Source: Actinomadura litoris (GTDB taxonomy: Bacteria; Actinomycetota; Actinomycetes; Streptosporangiales; Streptosporangiaceae). Taken from it: DNA of 64,000 nucleotides. Below, one piece after another: positions 33,269 to 40,955 of this stretch (within the stretch, counting starts at the first letter, position 1; each line of letters opens with the position of its first letter). The position numbers were made by a program, and so were the translations under genes. The DNA lies in the NCBI RefSeq assembly GCF_009733595.1, contig NZ_WOFH01000008.1, forward strand, positions 310,001-374,000. The letters are read 5' to 3'. Under the pieces are notes generated by a model, which saw nothing but the letters and a program-made list of their open reading frames with translations, was not told the DNA's origin and searched no databases.

Positions 33269-34945
33269 ATGGCGGGGAATCGGGCGCCCGGAGGCCGGGC
33301 GGCGGACGGGCGCGCGGGCGGGCGCGGCTCGGGCGGGGCCGTGGGCTCGGTGTCCCGGGCGCTGGACGAGCGCTTCGGCACCGCCGGTTTCGCCCGCAAG
33401 GCGCTGCGCAAGGCGTTCCCGGACCAGTGGAGCTTCCTGGTCGGAGAGATCGCGATGTACTCGTTCGTGATCATCCTGCTGACCGGGGTGTACCTCACGC
33501 TGTTCTTCAAGCCGAGCATGCACGAGGTCATCTACAACGGCTCGTACACCAAGCTGCGCGGCGTGAAGATGAGCGAGGCCTACGCCTCGTCCCTGAAGAT
33601 CAGCTTCGACGTGCGGGGCGGGCTGCTGGTCCGGCAGATCCACCACTGGGCGACGCTGATCTTCATGGGGTCGATCCTCGTCCACCTGCTGCGCAACTTC
33701 TTCAGCGGCGCGTTCCGCAAGCCCCGCGAGCTGAACTGGATCATCGGCGTCACCATGCTGGTGCTCGTCATGGTGAACGGGCTGTTCGGCTACTCGCTGC
33801 CCGACGACCTGCTGTCGGGCACCGGCATCCGGATCCTCGAAGGCGTGATCGCGGGGATCCCGCTCGTCGGCTCCTACCTGGTGATGTTCGTGTTCGGCGG
33901 CGAGTTCCCCGGGTCGGACATCATCCCGCGCCTGTACGTCGTCCACGTCCTGCTGATCCCGGGGCTGCTGGCGGCGCTGATCCCGCTGCACGCGGTCGTG
34001 CTGACCTGGCGGCAGACGCACACGCAGTTCCCCGGCAAGGGCAGCACGAACACGACCGTCCGGGGCTACCCGTTCTTCCCGGTGTTCATGGCCAAGACCT
34101 CGGCGCTGTTCCTGTGGGTCCTCGGCGTGACGACGCTGCTGGCCGCGTTCGTCCAGATCAACCCGATCTGGCTGTTCGGCCCCTACGACCCGGGCGCGAT
34201 CAGCGCCGGATCGCAGCCCGACTGGTACATGGGCTGGCTGGAGGGCTCGCTGCGGATCATGCCGGCGTGGGAGATCACGGCGTGGGGCCACACGGTGTCG
34301 ATGAGCGTCCTCGTCCCGGCGCTGGTCGTGCCCGGGGTCCTGTTCACCGGCCTGGCCGTCTACCCGTTCGTCGAACGCTGGGTGACCGGCGACCACCAGA
34401 TCCACCACCTTCTCGACCGGCCGCGCGACGTCCCCGCGCGCACGGGCATCGGCGTCGGCGGCATCGTCTTCTACGGGCTGCTGTGGCTCGCGGGCGGCAA
34501 CGACGTCCTCGCGAACAAGTTCGACGTCTCGCTGTACGCGACGACGTGGTTCTTCCGCGTCGCGGTCATCCTCGGGCCGGTGCTGGGCTACATCGTCGCC
34601 TACCGGATCTGCCTCGGGCTCCAGCGCCGCGACCTCGGCCTCGTCGAGCACGGGCTGGAGACGGGGATCATCCGGCAGTCGCCGGACGGACGGTTCAGCG
34701 AGGTGGAGCGGCACCTGCCCGAGGAGCGGATCGCCGCGATCACCGACCCGCGCCCGGCGCCCGCCGTCGACCTGACCCTCCCGCCGCCGGTGGACGGCGT
34801 CGACGACCCGCGCGGCCGCCACCTCAAGGGCCGGGTGCGGGCCGCGCTCAACCGCCGTTTCCGCGCGGACCTCGCCACCGCGCCCGAGCGGCCCGAGCCC
34901 TCCGAGCAGCGGGAGCTGGCGGAGTCCGAGCACGGTCCCCGCTGA
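33269..34945 (+). CDS. qcrB: Cytochrome b subunit of menaquinol-cytochrome c reductase (QcrB), orphan copy
   Basis: A 558-residue actinobacterial QcrB. The cytochrome b core has the haem ligand helices (LVRQIHHWATLIFMGSILVH, YVVHVLLIPGLLAALIPLHA), an HHWxxxxF motif, and PDWYMGW in the Qo-site region. About eight to nine membrane spans are present, followed by a C-terminal cytoplasmic tail of about 120 residues, typical of actinobacteria. The Qcr complex normally needs QcrA (Rieske) and QcrC (dihaem c) from one operon; neither gene is adjacent, so this is a second, solitary copy, perhaps with a special electron acceptor or used under stress. GAAAGGA eight bases upstream confirms the ATG. Confidence 0.92.
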   Translation: MAGNRAPGGRAADGRAGGRGSGGAVGSVSRALDERFGTAGFARKALRKAFPDQWSFLVGEIAMYSFVIILLTGVYLTLFFKPSMHEVIYNGSYTKLRGVKMSEAYASSLKISFDVRGGLLVRQIHHWATLIFMGSILVHLLRNFFSGAFRKPRELNWIIGVTMLVLVMVNGLFGYSLPDDLLSGTGIRILEGVIAGIPLVGSYLVMFVFGGEFPGSDIIPRLYVVHVLLIPGLLAALIPLHAVVLTWRQTHTQFPGKGSTNTTVRGYPFFPVFMAKTSALFLWVLGVTTLLAAFVQINPIWLFGPYDPGAISAGSQPDWYMGWLEGSLRIMPAWEITAWGHTVSMSVLVPALVVPGVLFTGLAVYPFVERWVTGDHQIHHLLDRPRDVPARTGIGVGGIVFYGLLWLAGGNDVLANKFDVSLYATTWFFRVAVILGPVLGYIVAYRICLGLQRRDLGLVEHGLETGIIRQSPDGRFSEVERHLPEERIAAITDPRPAPAVDLTLPPPVDGVDDPRGRHLKGRVRAALNRRFRADLATAPERPEPSEQRELAESEHGPR

Positions 34946-34977
34946 GCGGGCCGGGCTGAGCGGGCCGGGCGGCGCGC

Positions 34978-35589
34978 TCAGCGGGCGAACAGGCGCCGGA
35001 TCACCGGGCTGGCGGCGGCCACGGGATCCTCGCCGAGGTCGCCGCTGAACGCGCCGCTCAGCCACAACTCGGCGAAGCCGTGCACGATGCACCAGGCGGC
35101 GAGCGCGGCCGTCCGGTCGCCGTCCAAGCCGGTCTCGCCGTCCAAGCCGGTCTCGCCGTCCAAGCCGGTCTCGCCGTCCAAGCCGGTCTCGTCGGTCTCG
35201 TCGGGCCGATGGGTCTCGCGGGGCGCCCCGGCCGGTGCGACGGTGCGGACGCCGTGCCGGAGGATCTCGTCCGCGCGCCGCCGGGCGGCGTTCACCTCGG
35301 GGTCGTCGGCCCGGTACAGCTCGGGCCGGAACATCACCTCGAAGTGCGCACGGTGGTCGACGGCGAAGCGGACGTAGGCGAGGCCGACGTCGTAGAGGTC
35401 CTCGCCCGCCCGCTCCAGCGCGTCCGCGAACAGCGTGTACCCCTCGGCGGCGACGGCGGTGAGCAGCCCGGTCTTGTCGCCGAAGTGGTGGGCGGGCGCG
35501 GCGTGCGAGACGCCCGCCCGGCGCGCCAGCTCGCGCAGGCTCCAGGTGGCGGGGCCCGACTCGGCGATGGCCCCCACCGCGGCGTGCAT
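34978..35589 (-). CDS. TetR-family regulator, true start unclear
   Basis: TetR-type repressor. The HTH is ATWSLRELARRAGVSHAAPA followed by HHFGDKTGLLTAVAAEGYTLF; the C-terminal ligand domain contains HFEVMFRPELYRADDPE and AAWCIVHGFAELWLSGAFSG, a TetR_C signature. The usual N-terminal motif YHHGDLRRAI is encoded just upstream of ATG 35589 (35590-35620), but from there back to the in-frame TAG at 35183+502 (35683-35685) there is no ATG, GTG or TTG. So either a rare start is used or an indel is present upstream. A surface loop carries four 18-base tandem repeats (35122-35193) encoding (DGETGL) units. Probable operators lie at 35687-35701 and 35722-35736. Confidence 0.85.
   Translation of the reverse strand: MHAAVGAIAESGPATWSLRELARRAGVSHAAPAHHFGDKTGLLTAVAAEGYTLFADALERAGEDLYDVGLAYVRFAVDHRAHFEVMFRPELYRADDPEVNAARRRADEILRHGVRTVAPAGAPRETHRPDETDETGLDGETGLDGETGLDGETGLDGDRTAALAAWCIVHGFAELWLSGAFSGDLGEDPVAAASPVIRRLFAR
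35122..35193. repeat. Four 18-base tandem repeats inside tetR
   Basis: Unit GTCCAAGCCGGTCTCGCC repeated four times (35122-35139, 35140-35157, 35158-35175, 35176-35193; last copy one base different). It encodes an acidic ETGLDG hexapeptide repeat on the minus strand and keeps the frame, so copy number can change without breaking the gene. Confidence 0.9.
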
Positions 35590-35686
35590 GATGGCCCGCC
35601 GCAGGTCGCCGTGGTGATAGCTCGGCTGCTCGATCCGGCTCGCCCCCTCGCGGTCGCGACGTCCCGACGTTCGCCCGCCAGCCTAT

Positions 35687-35736
35687 CTTGTCATTGACAA
35701 GTTCGGGGTCGATGACGCAATCTAGACAGTGACAAG
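35687..35736. promoter_or_regulatory. Two palindromic sites between divergent tetR and DUF3291 genes
   Basis: A perfect 15-base palindrome CTTGTCA-T-TGACAAG at 35687-35701 and a related imperfect one at 35722-35736 (CTAGACA-G-TGACAAG, five of seven positions of the left arm matching). Centres are 35 bases apart. The spacing and symmetry are typical of TetR operators. Confidence 0.8.
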
Positions 35737-35764
35737 ATTTTATCGACCGACAGGACACACCGCC

Positions 35765-36163
35765 ATGCCCACCCTTCCGTGGATCCCGCTGGAGAAGGCC
35801 GAACCGGACGCCGAGGTGCTGGTCATGGCCTCGCGGCTGGAGGTGCGCTCACTCCGCCACGTTCCCGGGTTCTTCCTCGCCTCCCTGCGGCTCCTGCGCC
35901 AGGCGCGCGGCTCGGACGGCGCCCACGGCGTCACGCTGAAGGCCGACCTCCTGAAGCGCACCTTCTGGACGCTCTCGGCCTGGCGCGACCGCAAGGCCGT
36001 CCACGCCTACGCGGCCGCCGAGCCGCACGCGTCCACGATGCGCGGCAAGCGCGCGGTCATGCGCGACTCGACGTTCGTCTTCTGGGCCGTGAAGGGGTCG
36101 GAGCTGCCGCTCGACTGGCCCGAGGCGCAGCGCCGCATCGCCGAGCACCCCGGCGGCTCCTGA
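35765..36163 (+). CDS. DUF3291-like antibiotic-biosynthesis monooxygenase-fold protein
   Basis: A 132-residue protein related to DUF3291/spheroidene-type monooxygenase fold proteins. Recognisable parts: VLVMASRLEVRSLRHVPGFF, LLKRTFWTLSAWRDRKAVHA, YAAAEPHASTMRGKRAVMRD and FVFWAVKGSELPLDWPEAQR, in which the WxxxxxW/R-rich stretch and FVFW strand are family features. It may oxidise or bind a hydrophobic small molecule. It is the target most likely controlled by the divergent TetR protein, whose operators lie in its promoter. AGGA nine bases before the ATG. Confidence 0.75.
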   Translation: MPTLPWIPLEKAEPDAEVLVMASRLEVRSLRHVPGFFLASLRLLRQARGSDGAHGVTLKADLLKRTFWTLSAWRDRKAVHAYAAAEPHASTMRGKRAVMRDSTFVFWAVKGSELPLDWPEAQRRIAEHPGGS

Positions 36164-36169
36164 GCGCCG

Positions 36170-36874
36170 TCAGTCGTGGTCGTCGGCGACGGCGCGCAGG
36201 CCGGGCGGGTCGACGACCGTGATGCGCCGCCACCCGGTGCGGATCAGGCCGTCCCGCCGCAGGCCGTTCAGGGCGCGCGCGACGGTCTCGCGGGAGGCGT
36301 CCATCCAGCTTCCGAGTTCTTCCTGCGACAGCGGCGGGCCGATCTCGATGCTGCCGTCCGGCGCGGGCGGTGTGTGCTGGGCCGACAGCTCGGCGAGGTC
36401 GGAGAGCAATTGCGCCAGCCGCCGGGTGCCCTTGCTGGTGACGTGCGCCTTCAACCGCCGGTCGGAGTCGTCCAGGCGCTGGACGAACGTGCCGGTGACG
36501 AGCATCCACACCTGCGGGTGGGCGTCCAGGAACCCGGTGAAGCGGGCGGCCGGGACGACCAGCGCCCGGATCGGCGACAGCGCGGTCACCGTGGCCGAGC
36601 GCGTGCGGCCGCCGAGCACCGCGCTCTCGGCCAGCAGGTCGCCCGGGCCCCGGACGGCGAGCACGACGTCGTGCCCGTCCACGGTGGCCGAGGTGACCTT
36701 CGCCCAGCCGCGCTCGATGATGATCACGTGGTCGGACTCGTCGCCCTGGTAGACCAGCGGCGCCTTCACCGCGAAGTGGCGGGGGCGCGCGGCGGCCCGG
36801 AGCGCCGCCTGCTGGACGTGGTCGAGCGCGGCCCAGAATCCCGGACGCGGCGGGGACGGCGCGTACGGCGGCAA
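36170..36874 (-). CDS. Crp/Fnr-family transcriptional regulator
   Basis: A 234-residue regulator with an N-terminal cyclic-nucleotide-binding-type beta roll (PLVYQGDESDHVIIIERGWA, GPGDLLAESAVLGGRTRSAT) and a C-terminal HTH_Crp (PLSQEELGSWMDASRETVAR, ALNGLRRDGLIRTGW). The GE-motif and the RSATV segment in the sensor pocket are like cAMP/heme/other effector relatives; no Cys cluster for an Fe-S centre, so it is not a true FNR. Ligand unknown. The TTG start at 36874 is preceded by GAGGAGGAGG about three to six bases away. Convergent with the DUF3291 gene with a gap of six bases. Confidence 0.9.
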   Translation of the reverse strand: MPPYAPSPPRPGFWAALDHVQQAALRAAARPRHFAVKAPLVYQGDESDHVIIIERGWAKVTSATVDGHDVVLAVRGPGDLLAESAVLGGRTRSATVTALSPIRALVVPAARFTGFLDAHPQVWMLVTGTFVQRLDDSDRRLKAHVTSKGTRRLAQLLSDLAELSAQHTPPAPDGSIEIGPPLSQEELGSWMDASRETVARALNGLRRDGLIRTGWRRITVVDPPGLRAVADDHD

Positions 36875-37249
36875 CGGCCTCCTCCTCGCGGTCGGTTACC
36901 CGAACCGTAAACCGCTCGTGCGGGCAAGGGAAGGAGGTCGCGGGGTGGTCCCCGCCACGCACCGTGTCGCGCACGCGACGCCCGTGATGTCCTGCCGCGT
37001 CGCCCTCGCGGCACGTCGACCGCGTGCCGCGGCGCCGTCGGCCGGTCGCCCGCCACGGCGTCGTTGGGGAGCCCGCGCCAGGCGACCGTTCAGTCGGCTT
37101 CAGACGATCAAGTCACGTCGAACGTTTTGAGCCGGTTCGATTCCACATCCGGCCTACCGATCCGCATCCATACGCACCGCCTCACATCGACCCACGTCAA
37201 CCGCCCGTCGAGGACGGTTCGACCCGATTCGATCCCGCTCCGGCACGGG
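36875..37249. other. Intergenic region, nothing recognised
   Basis: About 375 bases between convergently ended and divergently started genes. It holds the promoter of the Crp/Fnr gene. A GGTTCGATTCC stretch at 37137-37147 resembles a tRNA T-loop but has no pairing arm (see rejected items). Base composition is slightly lower in GC than the flanks. Confidence 0.4.
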
Positions 37250-38212
37250 TCAGTCCACACGGTCGATGCCGGTCGCGGCGGCGCGGTAGGCGCTGGGCGT
37301 GACGCCGTAGGCAGCCCGGAACGCGCGGCTGAACGCGGCCGCGTCGGGCAGCCCCCACCGGCACGCGATCGCGCCGATCCGCTGGGTGGCGAGGAACGGG
37401 TCGCGCAGCTCCCGCCGGCAGTGGTCGAGCCGGCGGGCCCGGATGTAGCGGGCGACCGTCGTGCCCTTCGGCTGGAAGACCCGGTAGAGCTGCCGGACGG
37501 AGATGTGGTGCGCCGCCGCGATCGCGGCCGGGGTGAGCCCCGGGTCGTGCAGCCGGGTCTCGATCCAGTCGACGATGGCGCGCAGCATCTCGGCGGCCTC
37601 CGGGGACGGGGTCGGCTCGGCGCCGAGCCACTCGGTCGCGGCGCCCGTCACCAGCTCGACGATCGCGCCGCCGAGGTGGTGGGCGTAGGGCTCGTCCGCC
37701 GCGCCGCCGTCCTCGGCCAGCGCGGCGAGCAGCGAGGCGACCATGCGGCCGGTCCCGGCCTGGTCGCTGAGCAGCGTGCCGCCGAGTTCGGCCATGCGGT
37801 CGGCCGACAGCGGCACCGCCCGGTGCGGGATCACGACGGTGAAGATGTGGTGGGCGTCGAAGGCGATCTCGACGGGACGGGTGAGGTCGTAGAACACCAC
37901 GTCCCCCGGCCCGACCCTGACCTGCCGGTCGTTCTGCCGCAGGACGCAGGAGCCGCGCAGCACGAGGCCGAGCTTGTAGCACTCGCGGCTGTCGTGGTGG
38001 ATCTGCCGGACGCTGCGCCGGACGGCGTGCGCCGGCGCGCGTACCTCGCTGGCCTCGATCTGGCCGAGCGCGCGGGCGACCAGCCGCGCCGCGAACGGGC
38101 CGCGGCCCGCCGGCTGCAGGTGGAAGGGCCCGAAGGCCGAGGTGATGAGGTGGCGCCAGTAGTCCGCCTGATCGGCGGCAGGTTGGTCCGAGGTGCTGAC
38201 GAGCGTGGGCAT
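37250..38212 (-). CDS. AraC-family transcriptional regulator
   Basis: A 320-residue AraC/XylS regulator. The N-terminal AraC-binding-like domain (about 1-180) contains FGPFHLQPAGRGPFAARLVA and LGLVLRGSCVLRQNDRQVRV, a cupin-type ligand pocket; the C-terminal HTH_18 has ISVRQLYRVFQPKGTTVARY, RARRLDHCRRELRDPFLATQ and RWGLPDAAAFSRAFRAAYGV. Domain order and WxxxDxxxFSRxFxxxYG are diagnostic. It is likely controlling the divergent intradiol dioxygenase gene (start 38449), since such regulators respond to aromatic acids. GAGGGAG lies about five bases before the ATG at 38212. Confidence 0.92.
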   Translation of the reverse strand: MPTLVSTSDQPAADQADYWRHLITSAFGPFHLQPAGRGPFAARLVARALGQIEASEVRAPAHAVRRSVRQIHHDSRECYKLGLVLRGSCVLRQNDRQVRVGPGDVVFYDLTRPVEIAFDAHHIFTVVIPHRAVPLSADRMAELGGTLLSDQAGTGRMVASLLAALAEDGGAADEPYAHHLGGAIVELVTGAATEWLGAEPTPSPEAAEMLRAIVDWIETRLHDPGLTPAAIAAAHHISVRQLYRVFQPKGTTVARYIRARRLDHCRRELRDPFLATQRIGAIACRWGLPDAAAFSRAFRAAYGVTPSAYRAAATGIDRVD

Positions 38213-38448
38213 TGCGCTCCCTCGCGCTGGATGGACTGTTCCCGGACGCCACATGCCAGGCTTCTACGCCCGGTCAAGAAGGTCAATAAGCGAGTCGGCA
38301 CGACGATGGCGTCGGTCTTTGGCACACGCCGCCAAAGATGCGGCAGGCAAGGCCAAGACCCTCGACTCCGGCGCGGCCTATACATAACCGACGAACGTCC
38401 TGGGTGCGCGCCCCAACCACCTCGAAGACCCGCCGAGAGGAACCCGCC

Positions 38449-39096
38449 ATGCCAGAGGACGAGCAGGAAACCAGCGGCATCAGCCGCAAGCACTTCATCG
38501 TCGCCGCGGGCGTCGGTGCGCTGGCCGTCCCGGCCGCGCTCTCCGCCGCCGGACCGGCCTCGGCCCGCGTGCGGCCCGAGGCCGGTCAGCGCCTGCTGAC
38601 GCCCACCCCGAAGTGCACCGACGGGGACAGCACCGCCACCCCGTCGCAGATGGAGGGCCCGTACTTCAAGCCCAACTCGCCTGAGCGCGCCGACCTGACC
38701 ACGCCCGGCCTGCCCGGCACCAAGCTGACCGTGAGCGGCATCGTCTACTCGCAGTCGTGCAAGCCGATCAACCGGGCGCTGCTGGACTTCTGGCAGGCCG
38801 ACAACTACGGGAACTACGACAACAGCGGATTCACGCTGCGCGGTCACCAGTACACCGACGCGCAGGGACGGTTCACCCTGACGACGATCGTGCCCGGCCT
38901 CTACCCCGGCCGCACCCGGCACATCCACGTCAAGCTCCAGGCCCCGGGCCGCTCGATCCTGACGACGCAGACGTACTTCCCGAACGAGCCGCGCAACCAG
39001 ACGGACTCGCTGTACGACCCGCGCCTGCTCATGAAGGTCACGAACGGCCCCAACGGCCGCGACGCCGTGATCGACTTCGTCCTTCGCGTGCCGTAA
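38449..39096 (+). CDS. Exported intradiol ring-cleavage dioxygenase-like protein
   Basis: A 215-residue protein related to protocatechuate/catechol 1,2-dioxygenases. The N-terminus has a signal sequence with a twin-basic motif (ISRKHFIVAAGVGALAVPAA), consistent with Tat or Sec export. The Fe(III) ligands expected for the fold are visible: Tyr72 (EGPYFKP), Tyr152 (GLYPGRTRH), His158 and His160 (RHIHVKL). The domain has VSGIVYSQSCKPINRALLDF and DAQGRFTLTTIVPGLY. It is shorter than classical enzymes, lacking their N-terminal helical dimer domain, like secreted members of unknown substrate. GAGAGGAA upstream of the ATG. Divergent from the AraC gene, probably its target. Confidence 0.87.
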   Translation: MPEDEQETSGISRKHFIVAAGVGALAVPAALSAAGPASARVRPEAGQRLLTPTPKCTDGDSTATPSQMEGPYFKPNSPERADLTTPGLPGTKLTVSGIVYSQSCKPINRALLDFWQADNYGNYDNSGFTLRGHQYTDAQGRFTLTTIVPGLYPGRTRHIHVKLQAPGRSILTTQTYFPNEPRNQTDSLYDPRLLMKVTNGPNGRDAVIDFVLRVP

Positions 39097-39286
39097 CGCT
39101 CCAGGTGCCGTAACGCTCCCATTACGGAACCCCGTCCCCGCCAGGCCACCGCTGGGCCTGGTGGGGACGGTCTATTTCCGCACCGCGACCGAGACGTGAC
39201 GCGTTTCCACCACGCAACGCCGGGCGAATGGATAGTCTCCCAAGGATCACTCTTGTTTGGGTAAGGAAATCTGGAGCACACCCCGC

Positions 39287-40459
39287 ATGAGCGCTGCCAA
39301 CAGGGCACAGGCCATCACACGCTGGGGGGCCATCGCTTTCATGGCCGCGGCGGTGATGACCGCCACCGTGGGCGGCTTCGCCCAGTCCTATGCCGGTCTC
39401 TACCACTGGGCGCTGGAACACGGCCTTCGCGGCTGGAAGGCCGACTCGTTCCCGCTGCTGGTCGACCTGTTCATCATCGTCGGCGAACTCGGCCTGTTCC
39501 TGCTGGCCGTGGACGCCTTCGTGCTGCACCGCCGGCAGCTGCTGAGCTGGCTGGACTTCTTCCTCCCGCTGAGCATCGCGCTCGCGGGCTGGACGGCGAG
39601 CCTCATCTTCAACGTCGGCCACGTCGGGCACCGGACGTTCTCCTACCAGGCGACGGCCGCCGTCCCGCCGATCGTGTCGATGCTCGGCCTGTTCGTCCTG
39701 CTGCGGACGCTGCACCGGTACGTCTCGCGCGAGGAGGAGCAGGAGCCCAAGCAGCCCGAGCCCCAGCACCGCGCGATCGCCGGGCCCGTCACCCTCCAGC
39801 AGATCACGCTGATGCCGCTGCGCAACACCGGCCCGTTCCCGCAGATCCAGGTCCCCGGCCACTCGGGCAAGGCGCTGGAGTCGGGCGACGCGGCCGAGGT
39901 GAACGGAACCGGCGTGAACGGGAGCGCGGCGTCCGCGAACGGCGCCCGTGAGCCCGAGCCCGAGCCCGCCGCGTCCGGCGCCGCGTCCGGCGCCGCGTCC
40001 GGCGCCGCGTCCGGCGCCGCCGCCGGTGACGGCACGGCGTCCGCCGCCCGCGCCGCGGCGCCGCGTCCCGCGCCGGAGCCCGAGCCGGAACTCGCGGTCG
40101 CCAGCGCGGCGGCGCGCAGCGGCCTCAACGGGCACGGCGCCCTCGGCTCCGTCGCCGAGGAGCCCGCTCCCGCGCCCCCGCAGAACGCCGAGACCCTGCG
40201 CGCGCTGGTCATCGACGTCCTGGAGCGGCGGCACGGCGACGTCGCCGCGACGCTCGCCGAGGTCCGGGCCGAGGGCTACACCTGCGACGAGGCGGAGATC
40301 CAGCGGATCAGCGACAACCACTGGTTCCCGTACGCGGTGTACCGGCTGCTGGCCAAGCACCACGGCGACGGCGACCTGGTCGCCCAGGAGCTGATCTCGC
40401 AGGGCATCCTCTACGACCAGTCCGCGCTGGACGAGCTCGTCCGCTCCTGGCGCGTCTGA
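39287..40459 (+). CDS. DUF2637 membrane protein with a helical C-terminal domain
   Basis: A 390-residue protein. The first 150 residues contain about four membrane spans (WGAIAFMAAAVMTATVGGFA, FIIVGELGLFLLAVDAF, FFLPLSIALAGWTASLIFNV, PIVSMLGLFVLLRTLHRY), matching DUF2637, a family found in actinomycete plasmid-transfer and related loci (SpdB-like). A long Glu/Pro- and Ala-rich linker follows, containing four 12-base tandem repeats (39968-40015) encoding AASG units. The C-terminal 90 residues are helical, with two similar segments (YTCDEAEIQRISDNHWFPYA, and RLLAKHHGDGDLVAQELISQ), resembling a HTH-like domain. No integrase, relaxase or other transfer genes are nearby, so its role is not clear. 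Confidence 0.82.
   Translation: MSAANRAQAITRWGAIAFMAAAVMTATVGGFAQSYAGLYHWALEHGLRGWKADSFPLLVDLFIIVGELGLFLLAVDAFVLHRRQLLSWLDFFLPLSIALAGWTASLIFNVGHVGHRTFSYQATAAVPPIVSMLGLFVLLRTLHRYVSREEEQEPKQPEPQHRAIAGPVTLQQITLMPLRNTGPFPQIQVPGHSGKALESGDAAEVNGTGVNGSAASANGAREPEPEPAASGAASGAASGAASGAAAGDGTASAARAAAPRPAPEPEPELAVASAAARSGLNGHGALGSVAEEPAPAPPQNAETLRALVIDVLERRHGDVAATLAEVRAEGYTCDEAEIQRISDNHWFPYAVYRLLAKHHGDGDLVAQELISQGILYDQSALDELVRSWRV
39968..40015. repeat. Four 12-base tandem repeats inside the DUF2637 gene
   Basis: Unit GCCGCGTCCGGC repeated four times, encoding Ala-Ala-Ser-Gly, in the linker of the DUF2637 protein. In-frame and thus length-variable. Confidence 0.9.
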
Positions 40460-40541
40460 CCCGGCACCGGGTGCGCCGCGGCCGCGGCGCACCCGGACCC
40501 TGAAGTGAGAGAGGGGTCCCGCTTCTGGGATCCTGCTGGGC

Positions 40542-40955
40542 ATGCAGGGGACAACACGACACGCGCTCGCGGCCGACGACGAGCGGCTGCTGGCGTTCTG
40601 GCGGGAACGGCACCTGTGCACGCTCGCCACCGTCCGCCCGGACGGGACGCCGCACGCGGTCCCGGTCGGGGCCACGCTGGACGCCGCCGCCGGGGTCGTC
40701 CGGGTGATCACCTCGGGGACCTCGGCGAAGGCGCGGCTGGTCGCGGCGGCGGGCCCGGACGGGGCCGCGGCGGCCGTGACCCAGGTGGACGGGGCGCGCT
40801 GGGCGACGATCGAGGGGCGGGCCGTCCTGCGGACCGACGCGGAGTCGGTGGCCGACGCCGAGCGCCGCTACACCGAGCGCTACCGGGCACCGCGCGCGAA
40901 CCCGCGCCGGGTCGTCATCGAGATCGCGATCGGCCGGATCCTCGGGCATGTCTGA
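40542..40955 (+). CDS. PPOX-class F420/FMN-dependent protein
   Basis: A 137-residue split-barrel protein of the pyridoxamine-phosphate-oxidase-like superfamily, similar to actinobacterial F420-binding biliverdin-reductase-type members. Evidence: HLCTLATVRPDGTPHAVPVG, then VRVITSGTSAKARLVAAAGP, ending in VVIEIAIGRILGHV. No catalytic residue can be named. Its stop is inside the cobL frame (eight-base overlap with ATG 40948), so it heads the cobL-cobM transcript and may act in corrin or other tetrapyrrole chemistry; this is inference. Weak ribosome site. Confidence 0.8.
   Translation: MQGTTRHALAADDERLLAFWRERHLCTLATVRPDGTPHAVPVGATLDAAAGVVRVITSGTSAKARLVAAAGPDGAAAAVTQVDGARWATIEGRAVLRTDAESVADAERRYTERYRAPRANPRRVVIEIAIGRILGHV

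Noticed and set aside
35122..35193. Possible CRISPR array
   Set aside because: The repeats are 18 bases with no spacers, lie inside a coding frame, and encode a hexapeptide repeat.
32393..35758. A 1121-codon open frame on the minus strand
   Set aside because: It runs antisense to qcrB and other genes, is rich in Arg/Gly/Asp pairs, and has no domain; typical high-GC shadow frame.
37125..37165. tRNA-like GGTTCGATTCC stretch
   Set aside because: The bases around the loop do not pair and no acceptor or anticodon arms are present.
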